Positions 43,995-52,752 of a DNA stretch of 64,000 nucleotides are shown here, one piece after another. Positions within the stretch are counted from its first letter, which is position 1; each line of letters opens with the position of its first letter. The DNA lies in the NCBI GenBank assembly GCA_963729935.1, contig CAVSPW010000002.1, forward strand, positions 310,001 through 374,000. Reading direction: 5' to 3'. The DNA comes from CAIKMD01 sp963729935 (GTDB taxonomy: Bacteria > Pseudomonadota > Alphaproteobacteria > ATCC43930 > CGMCC-115725). The translations under genes and the position numbers were made by a program. The notes beneath the pieces are model-generated. The model was not told where the DNA came from. It did not search any database and saw nothing but the letters and a program-made list of their open reading frames with translations.

Positions 43995-44180
43995 CTAGTT
44001 GCGGATCAGCCAGACGCAGGCAACCCCGAGGCAAGCCGCCGCGAGGCCCGCGAGGCGCAAGGCCGAGGCCGGCAAGATGGAAACCTGCGCATTGAGGCGT
44101 TGCATCGCGCTCGGAGCGAGCGAGTAAAACACACCCTCGATGACTAGAACGAGGGCCAGCGCGGTGCCGAAATCCTTCAC
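43995..44180 (-). CDS. DUF2065 membrane protein
   Basis: A 61-residue protein with two hydrophobic helices (about 5-24 and 38-58): MKDFGTALALVLVIEGVFYS, then LAPSAMQRLNAQVSILPASA and LRLAGLAAACLGVACVWLIRN. This is the DUF2065 pattern, a small inner-membrane protein encoded after hflC in many proteobacteria. Its start overlaps the hflC stop by four bases, so it is probably part of the HflKC unit, but its role is unknown. Confidence 0.9.
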   Translation of the reverse strand: MKDFGTALALVLVIEGVFYSLAPSAMQRLNAQVSILPASALRLAGLAAACLGVACVWLIRN

Positions 44181-45088
44181 CGCCGCGGCCCGCCACCCGT
44201 ACCTTGACTGGCGGAACCCAGATTTCCGCCGGGTCCACCCTTGAGGTATTTGAAGAACTCGTCATCGGGCGAGAGGACGAGGCTCGTTCCCGGCCCCGAG
44301 AGGCTGTCGCGATAGGCCTGCAGCGAGCGATAGAAGGCGAAGAAGTTCGGATCTTTGCCGTAAGCGTCGGCATAGACCTTGATGCTCTGCGCATCGCCCT
44401 CGCCGCGCATGATTTGCGACTGCCTTTGCGCGTCGGCGACGATCTCGACGCGCTGGCGATCAGCGTCGGCGCGGATCTGCACGCCCTGCTGCGCGCCTTC
44501 CGCGCGATATTGCGCCGCTTCGCGCTGACGTTCGGCCTTCATCCTGGCGTAGATCGCCTCGGCGTTCTCCTCCGGCAGATCGACACGCCGCAGCCGCACA
44601 TCGACCACGTCGATGCCAAAGCCTTTGGCCTCGGCGTTCACGGCATTGCGGGTCTGCTGCATGATGTTGGCGCGTTGCGACGAAACGACGGCCTGAAGCT
44701 CGGCATTGCCGATGATGCGCCGAAGCGTGGCGCTGATGATGGCCGAAAGCCGTGCATCGGCGACCGCCTCCGTGCCGACGCTCTGATAGAACTGCAACGG
44801 ATTGGTGATCTTGAATCGGGCATAAGTATCGACGACCAATCGCTTCTGATCGGCCCCGATGACCTCTTCGGCCGGCGGCTCGAGATCGAGCAGACGCCGG
44901 TCATAGATCACGACATTTTGATACGGCAGCTTTACCTGCAATCCCGGCTCATCGATCACGCGCACCGGTTTGCCGAATTGCAGCACGAGCGCGATCTCGG
45001 TCTGATGCACGGTGAAGAACACGGTGTAGAGGCCGATCAGCAGGACGACGAGCGCGCCGATAACGAAACCCAAGACACGGGAGTTCAT
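44177..45088 (-). CDS. hflC: FtsH protease modulator HflC
   Basis: A 303-residue SPFH/band-7 protein with one N-terminal transmembrane helix (about 5-27). The SPFH domain includes QTEIALVLQFGKPVRVIDEPGLQ and VSSQRANIMQQTRNAVNAEAKG. A long helix follows (about 180-245: RMKAERQREAAQYRAEGAQQ). HflC and HflK form a large membrane cage around FtsH and limit its access to substrates. It overlaps hflK by four bases upstream and the DUF2065 gene downstream, indicating tight coupling. Confidence 0.95.
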   Translation of the reverse strand: MNSRVLGFVIGALVVLLIGLYTVFFTVHQTEIALVLQFGKPVRVIDEPGLQVKLPYQNVVIYDRRLLDLEPPAEEVIGADQKRLVVDTYARFKITNPLQFYQSVGTEAVADARLSAIISATLRRIIGNAELQAVVSSQRANIMQQTRNAVNAEAKGFGIDVVDVRLRRVDLPEENAEAIYARMKAERQREAAQYRAEGAQQGVQIRADADRQRVEIVADAQRQSQIMRGEGDAQSIKVYADAYGKDPNFFAFYRSLQAYRDSLSGPGTSLVLSPDDEFFKYLKGGPGGNLGSASQGTGGGPRR

Positions 45089-46239
45089 CGCGAGCCTCCA
45101 CTTCTTGGCGCTTGCGGCGCCGGCGTCGGTGACGCGGCCGGCGCGGCCGGCATATTCAGTCCCGGCAGCGGCAGATAGGGCACGACGCCCGAGGCCGAGG
45201 CGCCTTTGTCGATCAGGATCTTGTTCGTGTTCTTCAAGACGCTTTCCATGGTTTCGATGTAGAGCCGGCGCGCGGTCACGTCTTGCGAGGCCTTGTAGGA
45301 ATTGTAGACCGAATCGAACCGCGCCGCGTCGCCCTGCGCCTGAAGCACGATCTGCGCCTTATAGGCCTGCGCTTCCTGCAACAGGCGCGCGGCATCGCCA
45401 TGCGCCTGCGGCACCACGCTGTTGGCATAGGCTTGCGCCTGATTGATCAGGGTCTGCTGATCGATCTTCGCGCTTTGCACGTCGCGGAAGGAATCGATCA
45501 CCGGCCCGGGCGGATCGACCTTTTGCAGCTGGACCTGGGTGATCTGGACGCCCGAGCCATAGCTGTCGAGGATATCCTGGAGAAGCTTCTCGGTATCGTT
45601 CTCGATCTTCGCGCGGCCCTCGGCCAGCGCGCTCGCGATCTCGGTACGGCCGATGATCTCGCGCATCGAGCTTTCCGCGGCCGCTTTGACCGTCATCTCG
45701 GGATCGCGAATATTGAACAAATAGGACGGCGCGTCCTTCACCAGCCAGAACACCGTGAAATTCACATCGACGATGTTTTCGTCGCTGGTGAGCATCAATG
45801 ATTCTGCCGGTACGTCGGTGACGCTGCCGCTGCGCCCCGCCGCGATCCCGGCGCGGTAGCCGACCTCGATCCGGTTGATGCGCGTCACCGTCGGCGTGAT
45901 CGCCTCTTCGATCGGCCAGGGCCAGTGATAATTGAGGCCCGGCGCGGTCTTGCCGGTATAGGCGCCGAAACGCAGCACGATGCCTTCCTGGTCGGGCTCG
46001 ACGCGATAAATCCCGCTCGCAAGCCAGAGGAGGAGGACGATTCCGAATCCGAGCGCCCACATCGCCGGGCCGCCCGAGCCGGCGCCGCCCGGAAGGACGC
46101 TCCGCAAAAAATTCTGCAAGCGGCGCAACGCATCTTCGAAATTGGGCGGCTGAAAACCGCGGCCGCCGCCTCCGCTTCCCCAAGGACCGGGGCCTCCGCC
46201 ACCGCCGCCCCATGGGCCGCCTCCCTGATTCCAGGACAT
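45085..46239 (-). CDS. hflK: FtsH protease modulator HflK
   Basis: A 384-residue SPFH protein. The first 30 residues are Gly-rich (MSWNQGGGPWGGGGGG), as usual for HflK. A transmembrane helix follows at about 60-80. The SPFH domain reads SGIYRVEPDQEGIVLRFGAY, with DVNFTVFWLVKDAPSYLFNI further on, then a long helix (about 245-310) with Gln/Ala-rich text. The Pro/Ala-rich tail is probably disordered. It partners HflC, whose gene it overlaps. No gene lies in the 139 bp between it and the divergent mrp. Confidence 0.95.
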   Translation of the reverse strand: MSWNQGGGPWGGGGGGPGPWGSGGGGRGFQPPNFEDALRRLQNFLRSVLPGGAGSGGPAMWALGFGIVLLLWLASGIYRVEPDQEGIVLRFGAYTGKTAPGLNYHWPWPIEEAITPTVTRINRIEVGYRAGIAAGRSGSVTDVPAESLMLTSDENIVDVNFTVFWLVKDAPSYLFNIRDPEMTVKAAAESSMREIIGRTEIASALAEGRAKIENDTEKLLQDILDSYGSGVQITQVQLQKVDPPGPVIDSFRDVQSAKIDQQTLINQAQAYANSVVPQAHGDAARLLQEAQAYKAQIVLQAQGDAARFDSVYNSYKASQDVTARRLYIETMESVLKNTNKILIDKGASASGVVPYLPLPGLNMPAAPAASPTPAPQAPRSGGSR

Positions 46240-46378
46240 CGACCGATCCTCTCAGTGCTCGCTAGGCACGCTGCCCGGCATCTCTTATATGTCAGCCATT
46301 ATTCGCGGCGGACGCGCGGGAACGACACCCCCCGATATCGGCGGGCGCGAGTCTTGTCAAGGATGAGGGGCGAGCCGG

Positions 46379-47488
46379 ATGAGCGTGGTTTCGGAGAAAG
46401 AGGTGCTCGCCGCGCTCGGCCGCGTGATCGATCCCGATCGCGGCAAGGACATTGTCAGCCTCGGCATGGTTTCGGGCGTGCAGCTGCGCGCGGGTCATGT
46501 CGCCTTCGCGCTCGAGGTCGAACGCGCGCGCGCGCCCAAGCTCGAGCCCTTGCGCAAGGAGGCTGAAAAAGCCGTCGAGGCGCTCGCCGGGGTGCTGTCG
46601 GTGACGGCCGTGCTGACGGCGGAAAAGCGACCAGAGCAGGCGCCGCCGGCGCAACGCGGCGCAACGCGCGGGGACCAAGCGCCGGGCAAACCGCTGGCGC
46701 CCGGCGTCAAGGCGATCATCGCCGTCGCCTCGGGCAAAGGCGGCGTCGGCAAATCGACCACCGCGGTCAATCTGGCCTTTGGCCTGATGCAACTCGGCCT
46801 CAAAATCGGCGTGCTCGACGCGGATATCTACGGGCCCTCGATCCCGCGCCTGCTGGGGATTTCGGGCAAGCCGGCCTCGGCGGACGGCAAGATGCTCGAG
46901 CCCAAGCTCGCGCATGGCGTCAAATGCATGTCGATGGGCTTTCTCGTGCCCGAAGACACGCCGATGATCTGGCGCGGCCCGATGGTAATGAGCGCGCTGC
47001 AGCAGATGCTGCGCGACGTCAATTGGGGCGAGCTCGACGTGATGGTCGTCGATATGCCGCCGGGCACGGGCGACGCGCAGCTCACCATGGCGCAGCAAGT
47101 GCCTCTGGCCGGCGCCGTCATCGTCTCGACGCCGCAGGACATCGCGCTCTTGGACGCGCGCAAGGGCCTCAACATGTTCCGCAAGGTCGATGTGCCGGTC
47201 CTGGGCTTCATCGAGAATATGAGCTATTTCGTCTGCCCCCATTGCGGCGAGCGCAGCGACATCTTCAGCCATGGCGGCGCGCGCAAGGAAGCCGACGCGC
47301 TGGGCGTCGATTTCCTTGGCGAGGTCCCCTTGCACATCGCCATCCGCGAAACCTCGGACGCCGGAACCCCGATCGTGCTGGCGCAACCGGAAAGCGAGCA
47401 CGCCAAGATCTATCGCGCCATCGCCGAGCGCGTCCGCGACCGGCTCGGTGCGCTGCGGCGCGCGGCGCCGAAGATCGTCGTCGAATAG
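46379..47488 (+). CDS. mrp: Mrp/ApbC Fe-S cluster carrier ATPase
   Basis: A 369-residue P-loop protein. The N-terminal DUF59/MIP18-like domain (about 3-80) has EKEVLAALGRVIDPDRGKDI. A linker rich in Pro/Gln/Arg follows, then the ATPase domain with the deviant Walker A AVASGKGGVGKSTTAVNLA (about 118-136), VVDMPPGTGDAQLTMAQQVP and the Fe-S/dimer motif YFVCPHCGERSD. It delivers Fe-S clusters to apo-proteins in the cytoplasm. Divergent from hflK; the next gene (a Rieske oxygenase) follows on the same strand after 78 bp and might use its clusters, though this is only positional. Confidence 0.94.
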   Translation: MSVVSEKEVLAALGRVIDPDRGKDIVSLGMVSGVQLRAGHVAFALEVERARAPKLEPLRKEAEKAVEALAGVLSVTAVLTAEKRPEQAPPAQRGATRGDQAPGKPLAPGVKAIIAVASGKGGVGKSTTAVNLAFGLMQLGLKIGVLDADIYGPSIPRLLGISGKPASADGKMLEPKLAHGVKCMSMGFLVPEDTPMIWRGPMVMSALQQMLRDVNWGELDVMVVDMPPGTGDAQLTMAQQVPLAGAVIVSTPQDIALLDARKGLNMFRKVDVPVLGFIENMSYFVCPHCGERSDIFSHGGARKEADALGVDFLGEVPLHIAIRETSDAGTPIVLAQPESEHAKIYRAIAERVRDRLGALRRAAPKIVVE

Positions 47489-47566
47489 CGCACCGCAACC
47501 ACGAGTCCGTGGACGGCTCCGGCCGGACATGGAACACTGGAGCGCTCGCATCCGAATGGGGGGCGC

Positions 47567-48826
47567 ATGTCGACCGACCCGGGTATCGTTTCCGCCGAAG
47601 AAAACCTCACCCTCACTTCGACCGCCGCCGGCACGCCGATGGGCGAGGTGCTGCGCCGCTATTGGTGGCCGGTCGCGATCGCCCACGAACTCAAGGAGAA
47701 GCCGACCTTCATCCGCGTCATGGGCGAGGATCTGGTGCTCTTCCGGGACCGCCGCGGACGGGCCGGCCTGATCGAGGCGCGCTGCGCCCATCGCCGCGCC
47801 AATCTCTGCCTCGGCACGGTCGGGCTCGAAGGGTTGCGCTGCCGCTATCATGGCTGGCTCTACGACACGCAAGGCAGGATCCTCGACGCGCCGGGAACCC
47901 TGCCCGGTAGCGACCTCAAGGAGCGCGTGCGTCAGCGCGCCTATCCGGTCGAGGAGCTGGGCGGACTCATCTTCACCTATATGGGGCCCGAGCCGGCGCC
48001 GCTTCTGCCGCGCTTCGATTTTCTGACCAAGCCCGGCTTTCGTCTCGCGCGCGTCATCGGTTTCGCCAATTCGAACTGGCTGCAGCTCGCGGAGAATGGC
48101 TGCGATCCGCTTCACGTCACCTTCGCGCATGCGATGAGCTGGGGCGGCGTCGCCTCGGCGCCGATTCACATGAGCTTCGACGAGACCGAATGGGGATTGA
48201 TCTATCGCTCGGGCCGGCCGATCGACAAGCGCGAGCGCTTCGCCTATCGCGAGCAGCACTGGCTGTTGCCCGGCGTCACCTTGGCGTCCGAAGGTTACGG
48301 ACGGATGACCGCCAATGATTTCGGCGCCCTGCAGTTGGACCATGCGCTGATGCCGCGCGGCGCGCGCTACAACGTGCCGATCGACGACACGCACACGATT
48401 CTCATACGCGTTATCTGGATCCCGGAGGGCAGCAAGGCGGAATACGACCGCAGCAAGCTCTTGACGACGCCGGATTGGCGGCCCGATCCGGTCGAGCCTT
48501 ACCGCGAGCACCGGCGGATGGAGGATGCGCCCGTGCTCGGCTATGACTGGCCGGCGATGGTGAGCGCGCAGGACGCGACCATCCAGGACAGCATGGGCGC
48601 GCTCGCCGATCGCGAGAACGAGCATCTGACGCCGTCGGATGGCGGCGTCGTCATCGCGCGCAAAGTGCTGCGCGACGCGATGGCGGCGGTCAAAGCCGGG
48701 CGCGACCCTAAGGGCGTGCTGCGCGATGCGGCCAAGAACCGCGACATCGAAATCCCCGTCTTCGAGGACGTCCTCGGGCGCGAGGATTTCGAACGCGCGA
48801 CGCGGCTCCACGAAGCCGCGGAATAG
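47567..48826 (+). CDS. Rieske [2Fe-2S] aromatic-ring oxygenase, alpha-type
   Basis: A 419-residue Rieske oxygenase. The cluster motif is CAHRRANLCLGTVGLEGLRC then RYHGWLYD, i.e. C-x-H ... C-x2-H (about 68-92). The mononuclear iron site is in AENGCDPLHVTFAHAM (two His; the Asp ligand should lie further on). The single-chain pattern resembles phthalate 4,5-dioxygenase and vanillate O-demethylase oxygenases. These need a separate reductase, which is not in the window. A GGGGGG run precedes ATG 47567. Substrate unknown. It is convergent with a binding-protein gene, four bases apart. Confidence 0.9.
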   Translation: MSTDPGIVSAEENLTLTSTAAGTPMGEVLRRYWWPVAIAHELKEKPTFIRVMGEDLVLFRDRRGRAGLIEARCAHRRANLCLGTVGLEGLRCRYHGWLYDTQGRILDAPGTLPGSDLKERVRQRAYPVEELGGLIFTYMGPEPAPLLPRFDFLTKPGFRLARVIGFANSNWLQLAENGCDPLHVTFAHAMSWGGVASAPIHMSFDETEWGLIYRSGRPIDKRERFAYREQHWLLPGVTLASEGYGRMTANDFGALQLDHALMPRGARYNVPIDDTHTILIRVIWIPEGSKAEYDRSKLLTTPDWRPDPVEPYREHRRMEDAPVLGYDWPAMVSAQDATIQDSMGALADRENEHLTPSDGGVVIARKVLRDAMAAVKAGRDPKGVLRDAAKNRDIEIPVFEDVLGREDFERATRLHEAAE

Positions 48827-48829
48827 GCC

Positions 48830-50029
48830 TTATTCCAGCGGCTCGCCGCGCAGCTTGCTGACGAGGTGCCACTCTTTCTTAGCCGCGTCCCAGCGCACGA
48901 CGATGGCGTTGTCGATGTCGAGGCCGCGCTGCGGCGTCTTCTTAAAGTCGTACTGGCCCTCGGCGCCGACATGGCCCTGCCAGGAGATCATGAAATCGTG
49001 CAGCTGCTTGGCGTTGGCGCCCGGCGGCAGCTTGTTGAGCGCGTCGGCCACGGCGCGAATCGGCTCCCAGCCCAGATCGATGCCCGAATCGGGATAGACG
49101 CCGATCGTCTTCATGCTGGCGAAGAAGAGCTTCTGTTGCTCCACCACTTCGGCCGGCACGCCGAGCCTGGGATCGCCGTTGGCGGCCCATTCGCCCGAGC
49201 CGAAATAGACTCGGCTCGGCAGGAAGGGCGCGTAATCGACCATCTGCTGCAGGGTCATGTTGGAGCCAGAAGGTGCGGTCGGCAGATCGATGCCCGCCTG
49301 TTTCAGGCCGCGGAACACCGTGGCGCCTGCCGCCGCTGTCGCCCAGCTGATGATCGCCTGGGGATTGCCGGCCTGCATGGTCGCGATCTGCGCCGTCACG
49401 GTCACGTCGCTCGGCGCGAAATGCGTATTCGCGACGAGGGTGATGTCCTTGAACTCGGGCTCCTTCACCATCGCGGTGATGTTCTTCTCCGCGTCCTGGC
49501 CCGAGGAATCGGTGGTGGTGATGAGCGCGATGCGCTTCCAGCCCTTGGCGCGGAAATAGGTCATCAGCGCGCGCTGCTGATCGTGGCTGTCGATCTGCGA
49601 GGTGAAGACATAGCCGCCCGGCTTGGTGCGGATGCTCGGCGAGAAGCAATACATCACCGGCCCCTCGGCCTCGACCAGCGGCGCCATGGCGTTGCAGATG
49701 CCGGAAAGGGTCGAGCCCAGGATCACGGCGGGATGGCTCGCGATCACCTGGTTGGTGAGTTGCACCGCGACTTGCGGGCTGGTCTGGTCGTCGTGGAAGA
49801 TCACGTGAAGCGGGCGGCCGTGAATCCCGCCATGCGCGTTGATGACCTTCTCGGCGACTTCGATCGCCTGCTGCTCAGCCTTGCCGAGAAAGGCGCCGCC
49901 CCCGGTCAAGGGAATGATGACGTTGAGATCATAGGGCGCTTCGGCCGCGCGCGCGGATGCGGCGCCCGAGACGGCGAGTGCGGCGGAGAACGCGATCGCG
50001 GCAACGCCGCCTAATTTCCTGTCCGTCAT
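48830..50029 (-). CDS. ABC transporter substrate-binding protein (branched-chain amino acid type)
   Basis: A 399-residue periplasmic receptor (Peripla_BP_6). The signal peptide is about 1-29 (cut after ARAA). The mature part starts YDLNVIIPLTGGGAFLGKAE and has VAEKVINAHGGIHGRPLHVI, FHDDQTSPQVAVQLTNQVIA and PSGSNMTLQQMVDYAPFL. The family binds branched-chain or aromatic acids for Liv-type importers. No permease or ATPase genes follow, so it is an orphan in the window. The upstream in-frame extension is non-family; start 50029 has GGGAGGAAAG six bases before it. Proximity to the Rieske gene may hint at an aromatic-acid ligand. Confidence 0.9.
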   Translation of the reverse strand: MTDRKLGGVAAIAFSAALAVSGAASARAAEAPYDLNVIIPLTGGGAFLGKAEQQAIEVAEKVINAHGGIHGRPLHVIFHDDQTSPQVAVQLTNQVIASHPAVILGSTLSGICNAMAPLVEAEGPVMYCFSPSIRTKPGGYVFTSQIDSHDQQRALMTYFRAKGWKRIALITTTDSSGQDAEKNITAMVKEPEFKDITLVANTHFAPSDVTVTAQIATMQAGNPQAIISWATAAAGATVFRGLKQAGIDLPTAPSGSNMTLQQMVDYAPFLPSRVYFGSGEWAANGDPRLGVPAEVVEQQKLFFASMKTIGVYPDSGIDLGWEPIRAVADALNKLPPGANAKQLHDFMISWQGHVGAEGQYDFKKTPQRGLDIDNAIVVRWDAAKKEWHLVSKLRGEPLE

Positions 50030-50106
50030 TTCTTCTTTCCTCCCTGGATCGACTGAACTTATCTCTTGGCGCGAGCCGTCGAACCTATTCCATCGCGCCG
50101 GACGGC

Positions 50107-50240
50107 TCAAGCCTCGCGCCCCAACGCCCGCATCGGCTCGGCCCATTCGCACTTCGACAGGCCGCTCGCGGCCTGATCGACCGGCTCGCTCGCGAGCATC
50201 TTCCTCACCGCCGCCAGCGCATTGGCCGAGGGCCGCGCGA
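50107..50240 (-). pseudogene. Duplicate fragment of the 3' end of thyX
   Basis: Positions 50117-50229 match the thyX 3' end at 54680-54792 base for base without gaps at 104 of 113 positions, on the same strand. The reading frame keeps SANALAAVRKMLASEPVDQA and a diverged end SKCEWAEPMRALG before a stop at 50107. Upstream of the match (50230 and above) the sequence is unrelated, so only the last 38 or so codons of a 311-codon gene are present and no thymidylate synthase activity is possible. It marks the left border of the accessory segment. Confidence 0.85.
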
Positions 50241-50336
50241 TAGAGCGATTCTCGATGGGGGGCTGGACGCTGACCGCTTGACCGCGAGCGCGGCGTGTAG
50301 AACGACCCTTTGTCAAAGGGTAATCCGCAAATTACG

Positions 50337-50365
50337 TTGACAAATGAGAACAAATAGGGTACAAA
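50337..50365 (+). promoter_or_regulatory. Promoter of the toxin gene with a LexA-like box
   Basis: TTGACA (50337-50342) and TACAAA (50360-50365) are 17 bases apart, about 25 bases before the GTG start. Between and over the -10 lies GAAC-N7-GTAC (50348-50362), one base off the alphaproteobacterial SOS box GAAC-N7-GAAC. The promoter call is good; the SOS call is tentative. Confidence 0.6.
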
Positions 50366-50389
50366 CAGCCCGCGCAGAACGAGGAAGCG

Positions 50390-51676
50390 GTGGCCGAAGC
50401 CAAGCCTCACATCTGGACCCTAAGCGAAGGCGGGACAACGAGCCTCGGCGTGTCTTGCGCCGGAGACGGACTCTTCCTCGGACCCATACCGCTTCTCGAT
50501 CGGGAAGAAGGCCGTTTCGTCGTTCGGGCGCAAGAAGATCTTGAGCGCCTGATGAGTCGCGGTTTCGGCGTCGATGTCGCGCTCGACCGGACGATGCCTG
50601 GCCTGAGAGCCGTTGCGTCGGCGCTCAATGACAATGATCTCTGCCGCGCCCGTATCGCCGCGGTCCATCTTCGAATCCCCGACCTGCCCGACCCCTTTGG
50701 GCGCCTCGACATGCAACTCGAGGACATTGCCCTAACGCACGGCCGCCTCGACAAGACCATGATGGCCGCGGACTGGGACCCGGCGAAGCATCCGCGCACC
50801 GGTACGGTGCCGAACCCCGGATGGTTCGCGCCGACAGACGGCGGCGAAGATGGCGTCGAACCGACGCTGGTCTCCGATAAGCTCAATGACGACGGCCGCC
50901 TTCACCTCCCGTCTGGAGAGCGCAACGACGAGATCGGCGATCTCCTCGAATGGATCGCGAATTCCAAACCCGAAGACGTGCCCGCGATCGAAGGCGAAAT
51001 TCACCGCCTCTTCTACGTACCAGGCGATTCGATCGGCGGAAGCATCATGCAACGCGCGCTTGCCGATGCCGCGCAGCATCCCGACCTCGCTAGCCGAGAA
51101 AAGATCCTGGAGGGCTATGAGCCCATCACCCACCGCGACCCGCAACTCGCGGGCGAAATCAGCGATGACGTCGCCGGCGCAGCGCTTCTTCGCGTGCCCG
51201 AAATTCTGCCCGTGCTCCGTTCCATCTTGCCGGGCGCTCGGACGGCAGCGACGGCGGCAGCCCCGACTGCCGAAGCCGTCGAGAAAGCAAGCTCGGAATT
51301 CTGGAAGCTCGGCTGGGCGGCGCGAGGCGTCGCCATCCACAAGGCGATGGGCGAGACGTTACCAGCCGGATTTCCAACCATCGATGCTTTTGAGAACGGC
51401 GTCACCACAAGCATCAAGAGTATCAATCTCCATGCCGCTACATATCAAAATGCGCGCAATCTAACCTCGACCCTAAACCGCTATGTAAGTTCGCTGGAGC
51501 GGTTCTCTGGCACCAAATACGGCAACGTACAAATTACCCCACCCGAGATAACGCGGCGCATGCTTCATGTCGTTGTGCCGAAAGGAAGCATGACTGAAAC
51601 GCAGCTCGGAGCGATAAGCGGCGCCGCGCAACGTGCGGCCGAGCGTGGCGTCATCCTGGTCGTCACCCCGTTTTAA
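50390..51676 (+). CDS. Polymorphic-type toxin with CdiA-CT-like nuclease domain
   Basis: A 428-residue protein starting at GTG after AGGAAG. Residues 1-150 form a conserved-looking N-terminal module ending in DWDPAKHPRTGTVPNPGWF, a phrase I associate with rhizobial toxin-like proteins. An acidic linker and a helical middle follow. Residues 305-428 resemble the endonuclease toxin domain at the C-terminus of some CdiA proteins: AARGVAIHKAMGETL, GFPTIDAF, NGVTTSIKSINL (Asp-332 and Lys-343 as in a PD-D/E-x-K core), NAATYQN-like text, and PKGSMTETQLGAISGAA. There is no signal peptide or TPS domain, so export would need another route. The gene 10 bp downstream is a fitting immunity gene. Toxin call inferred from pattern. 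Confidence 0.65.
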   Translation: MAEAKPHIWTLSEGGTTSLGVSCAGDGLFLGPIPLLDREEGRFVVRAQEDLERLMSRGFGVDVALDRTMPGLRAVASALNDNDLCRARIAAVHLRIPDLPDPFGRLDMQLEDIALTHGRLDKTMMAADWDPAKHPRTGTVPNPGWFAPTDGGEDGVEPTLVSDKLNDDGRLHLPSGERNDEIGDLLEWIANSKPEDVPAIEGEIHRLFYVPGDSIGGSIMQRALADAAQHPDLASREKILEGYEPITHRDPQLAGEISDDVAGAALLRVPEILPVLRSILPGARTAATAAAPTAEAVEKASSEFWKLGWAARGVAIHKAMGETLPAGFPTIDAFENGVTTSIKSINLHAATYQNARNLTSTLNRYVSSLERFSGTKYGNVQITPPEITRRMLHVVVPKGSMTETQLGAISGAAQRAAERGVILVVTPF

Positions 51677-51686
51677 GGAGCTCACG

Positions 51687-52130
51687 ATGGATTGCACGTG
51701 CTATCTGAGAGAAGGAAAGGTCTACATTCCGACACTTGGAAAAATGGACCAAGGATTCTACCGCGTTATCGAGCCCGTTACCGTGGTGGACGTTTCGGAT
51801 ACCGACGCGTTGCACGCGGCCTTTTCAGAGACGATCGCGCGCGGAAACCCGAAAGTGCCTCGGCTCTTCCGCTCCGCCACTCCGCCGATCGTGCCCAAAT
51901 ATGCCGGTGTGAGAAGCTGGAAGGCGTTTGCTCGGGATGCGTCCACCTGGGGGATCAACGAGCGGGAGGGAATCTTTCGAATCCAAGGTTATCGAAAGGA
52001 TCGCCCGGGCGGCTGGGTAGAAGATAACGAGAATGTCGCAATCTTTCCGCCCGGCACAAGCGCCGGTGAAGTCATCGAACGCATGATCGCTATCCTGCAA
52101 GAAGCGGCTCGGCGAGATCAGCCGGACTAG
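51687..52130 (+). CDS. Candidate immunity protein for the upstream toxin (147 aa)
   Basis: Starts MDCTCYLREGKVYIPTLGK ten bases after the toxin stop with AAGGAG at good distance. It is a soluble acidic-neutral protein. The segments GVRSWKAFARDASTWGINER and GWVEDNENVAIFPPGTSAGE match what I recall of CDI immunity proteins paired with the endonuclease toxin type. Immunity proteins bind the toxin domain and block its active site in producing cells. The name rests on position, size and this partial resemblance. The longer frame from 51633 starts inside the toxin gene and was not used. Confidence 0.6.
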   Translation: MDCTCYLREGKVYIPTLGKMDQGFYRVIEPVTVVDVSDTDALHAAFSETIARGNPKVPRLFRSATPPIVPKYAGVRSWKAFARDASTWGINEREGIFRIQGYRKDRPGGWVEDNENVAIFPPGTSAGEVIERMIAILQEAARRDQPD

Positions 52131-52215
52131 CGGCAACCCGTATGTTCTCTTTTTGTTCTTGACGGCGTGGGCGGAATGCTGCATTCTCGCCGCCGACGCA
52201 CCTTGGGAGGCTGGG

Positions 52216-52752
52216 ATGGGCTACGACCTGCACATCACCCGCAAATCCGATTGGCCGCTCCGCGGCAACGACATCACGCTCGATGAATGGCTTGCTGTCG
52301 TTGCAGCCGATTCTGAGATGCGATTGGACGGTTTCGCTGAAGCCTCGCTTGCGGACGGGCAGGTGCTCCGCACCGAGGACCCCAGCCTCGCGGTGTGGAC
52401 CGCTCATCCGCGCCATGGCCTAGACGGATTCATGGCATGGATGTACCTCTCGGGTGGGAACATTGATACGAAAAATCCCGATGAGGAGGTACGCCGAAAA
52501 CTTTGGCGTCTTGCCCGGGCCTTGAATGCGCGCGTGCAAGGCGACGACGGTGAATTCTACGACGAATTCGGCGATGGGGCTTACGAAGAGCTGCCGCCCA
52601 TGCGCCCAGGAGAATCGGAATACGAACTGTCGCCTATGCGCCCGGACGAGGTGCCACCCGACAAAAGCGAGCCGCACAGAAATGAGCCGCAAGGCAAAGA
52701 AGTGAGCGGCTGGCTAAGCCGTCTGCTTGCGTCCTTGCGACGGCATCCTTAG
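52216..52752 (+). CDS. Uncharacterised protein (178 aa), member of a widespread hypothetical family
   Basis: Starts MGYDLHITRKSDWPLRGNDI after TTGGGAGG. The first 125 residues follow a family I have seen in many bacteria (ITLDEWLAVVAADSEMRLDG, SLAVWTAHPRHGLDGFMAWM, LARALNARVQGDDGEFYDEF), with no known function. The C-terminal 50 residues carry a short repeated motif (ELPPMRPGESEYELSPMRPD) and a basic tail. It lies 85 bp after the candidate immunity gene on the same strand and could be a second immunity-like or accessory gene of the island; that is only positional. Confidence 0.7.
   Translation: MGYDLHITRKSDWPLRGNDITLDEWLAVVAADSEMRLDGFAEASLADGQVLRTEDPSLAVWTAHPRHGLDGFMAWMYLSGGNIDTKNPDEEVRRKLWRLARALNARVQGDDGEFYDEFGDGAYEELPPMRPGESEYELSPMRPDEVPPDKSEPHRNEPQGKEVSGWLSRLLASLRRHP

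Noticed and set aside
46292..48811. 839-codon reverse-strand frame
   Set aside because: Antisense to mrp and the Rieske gene, both of which have clear motifs on the + strand.
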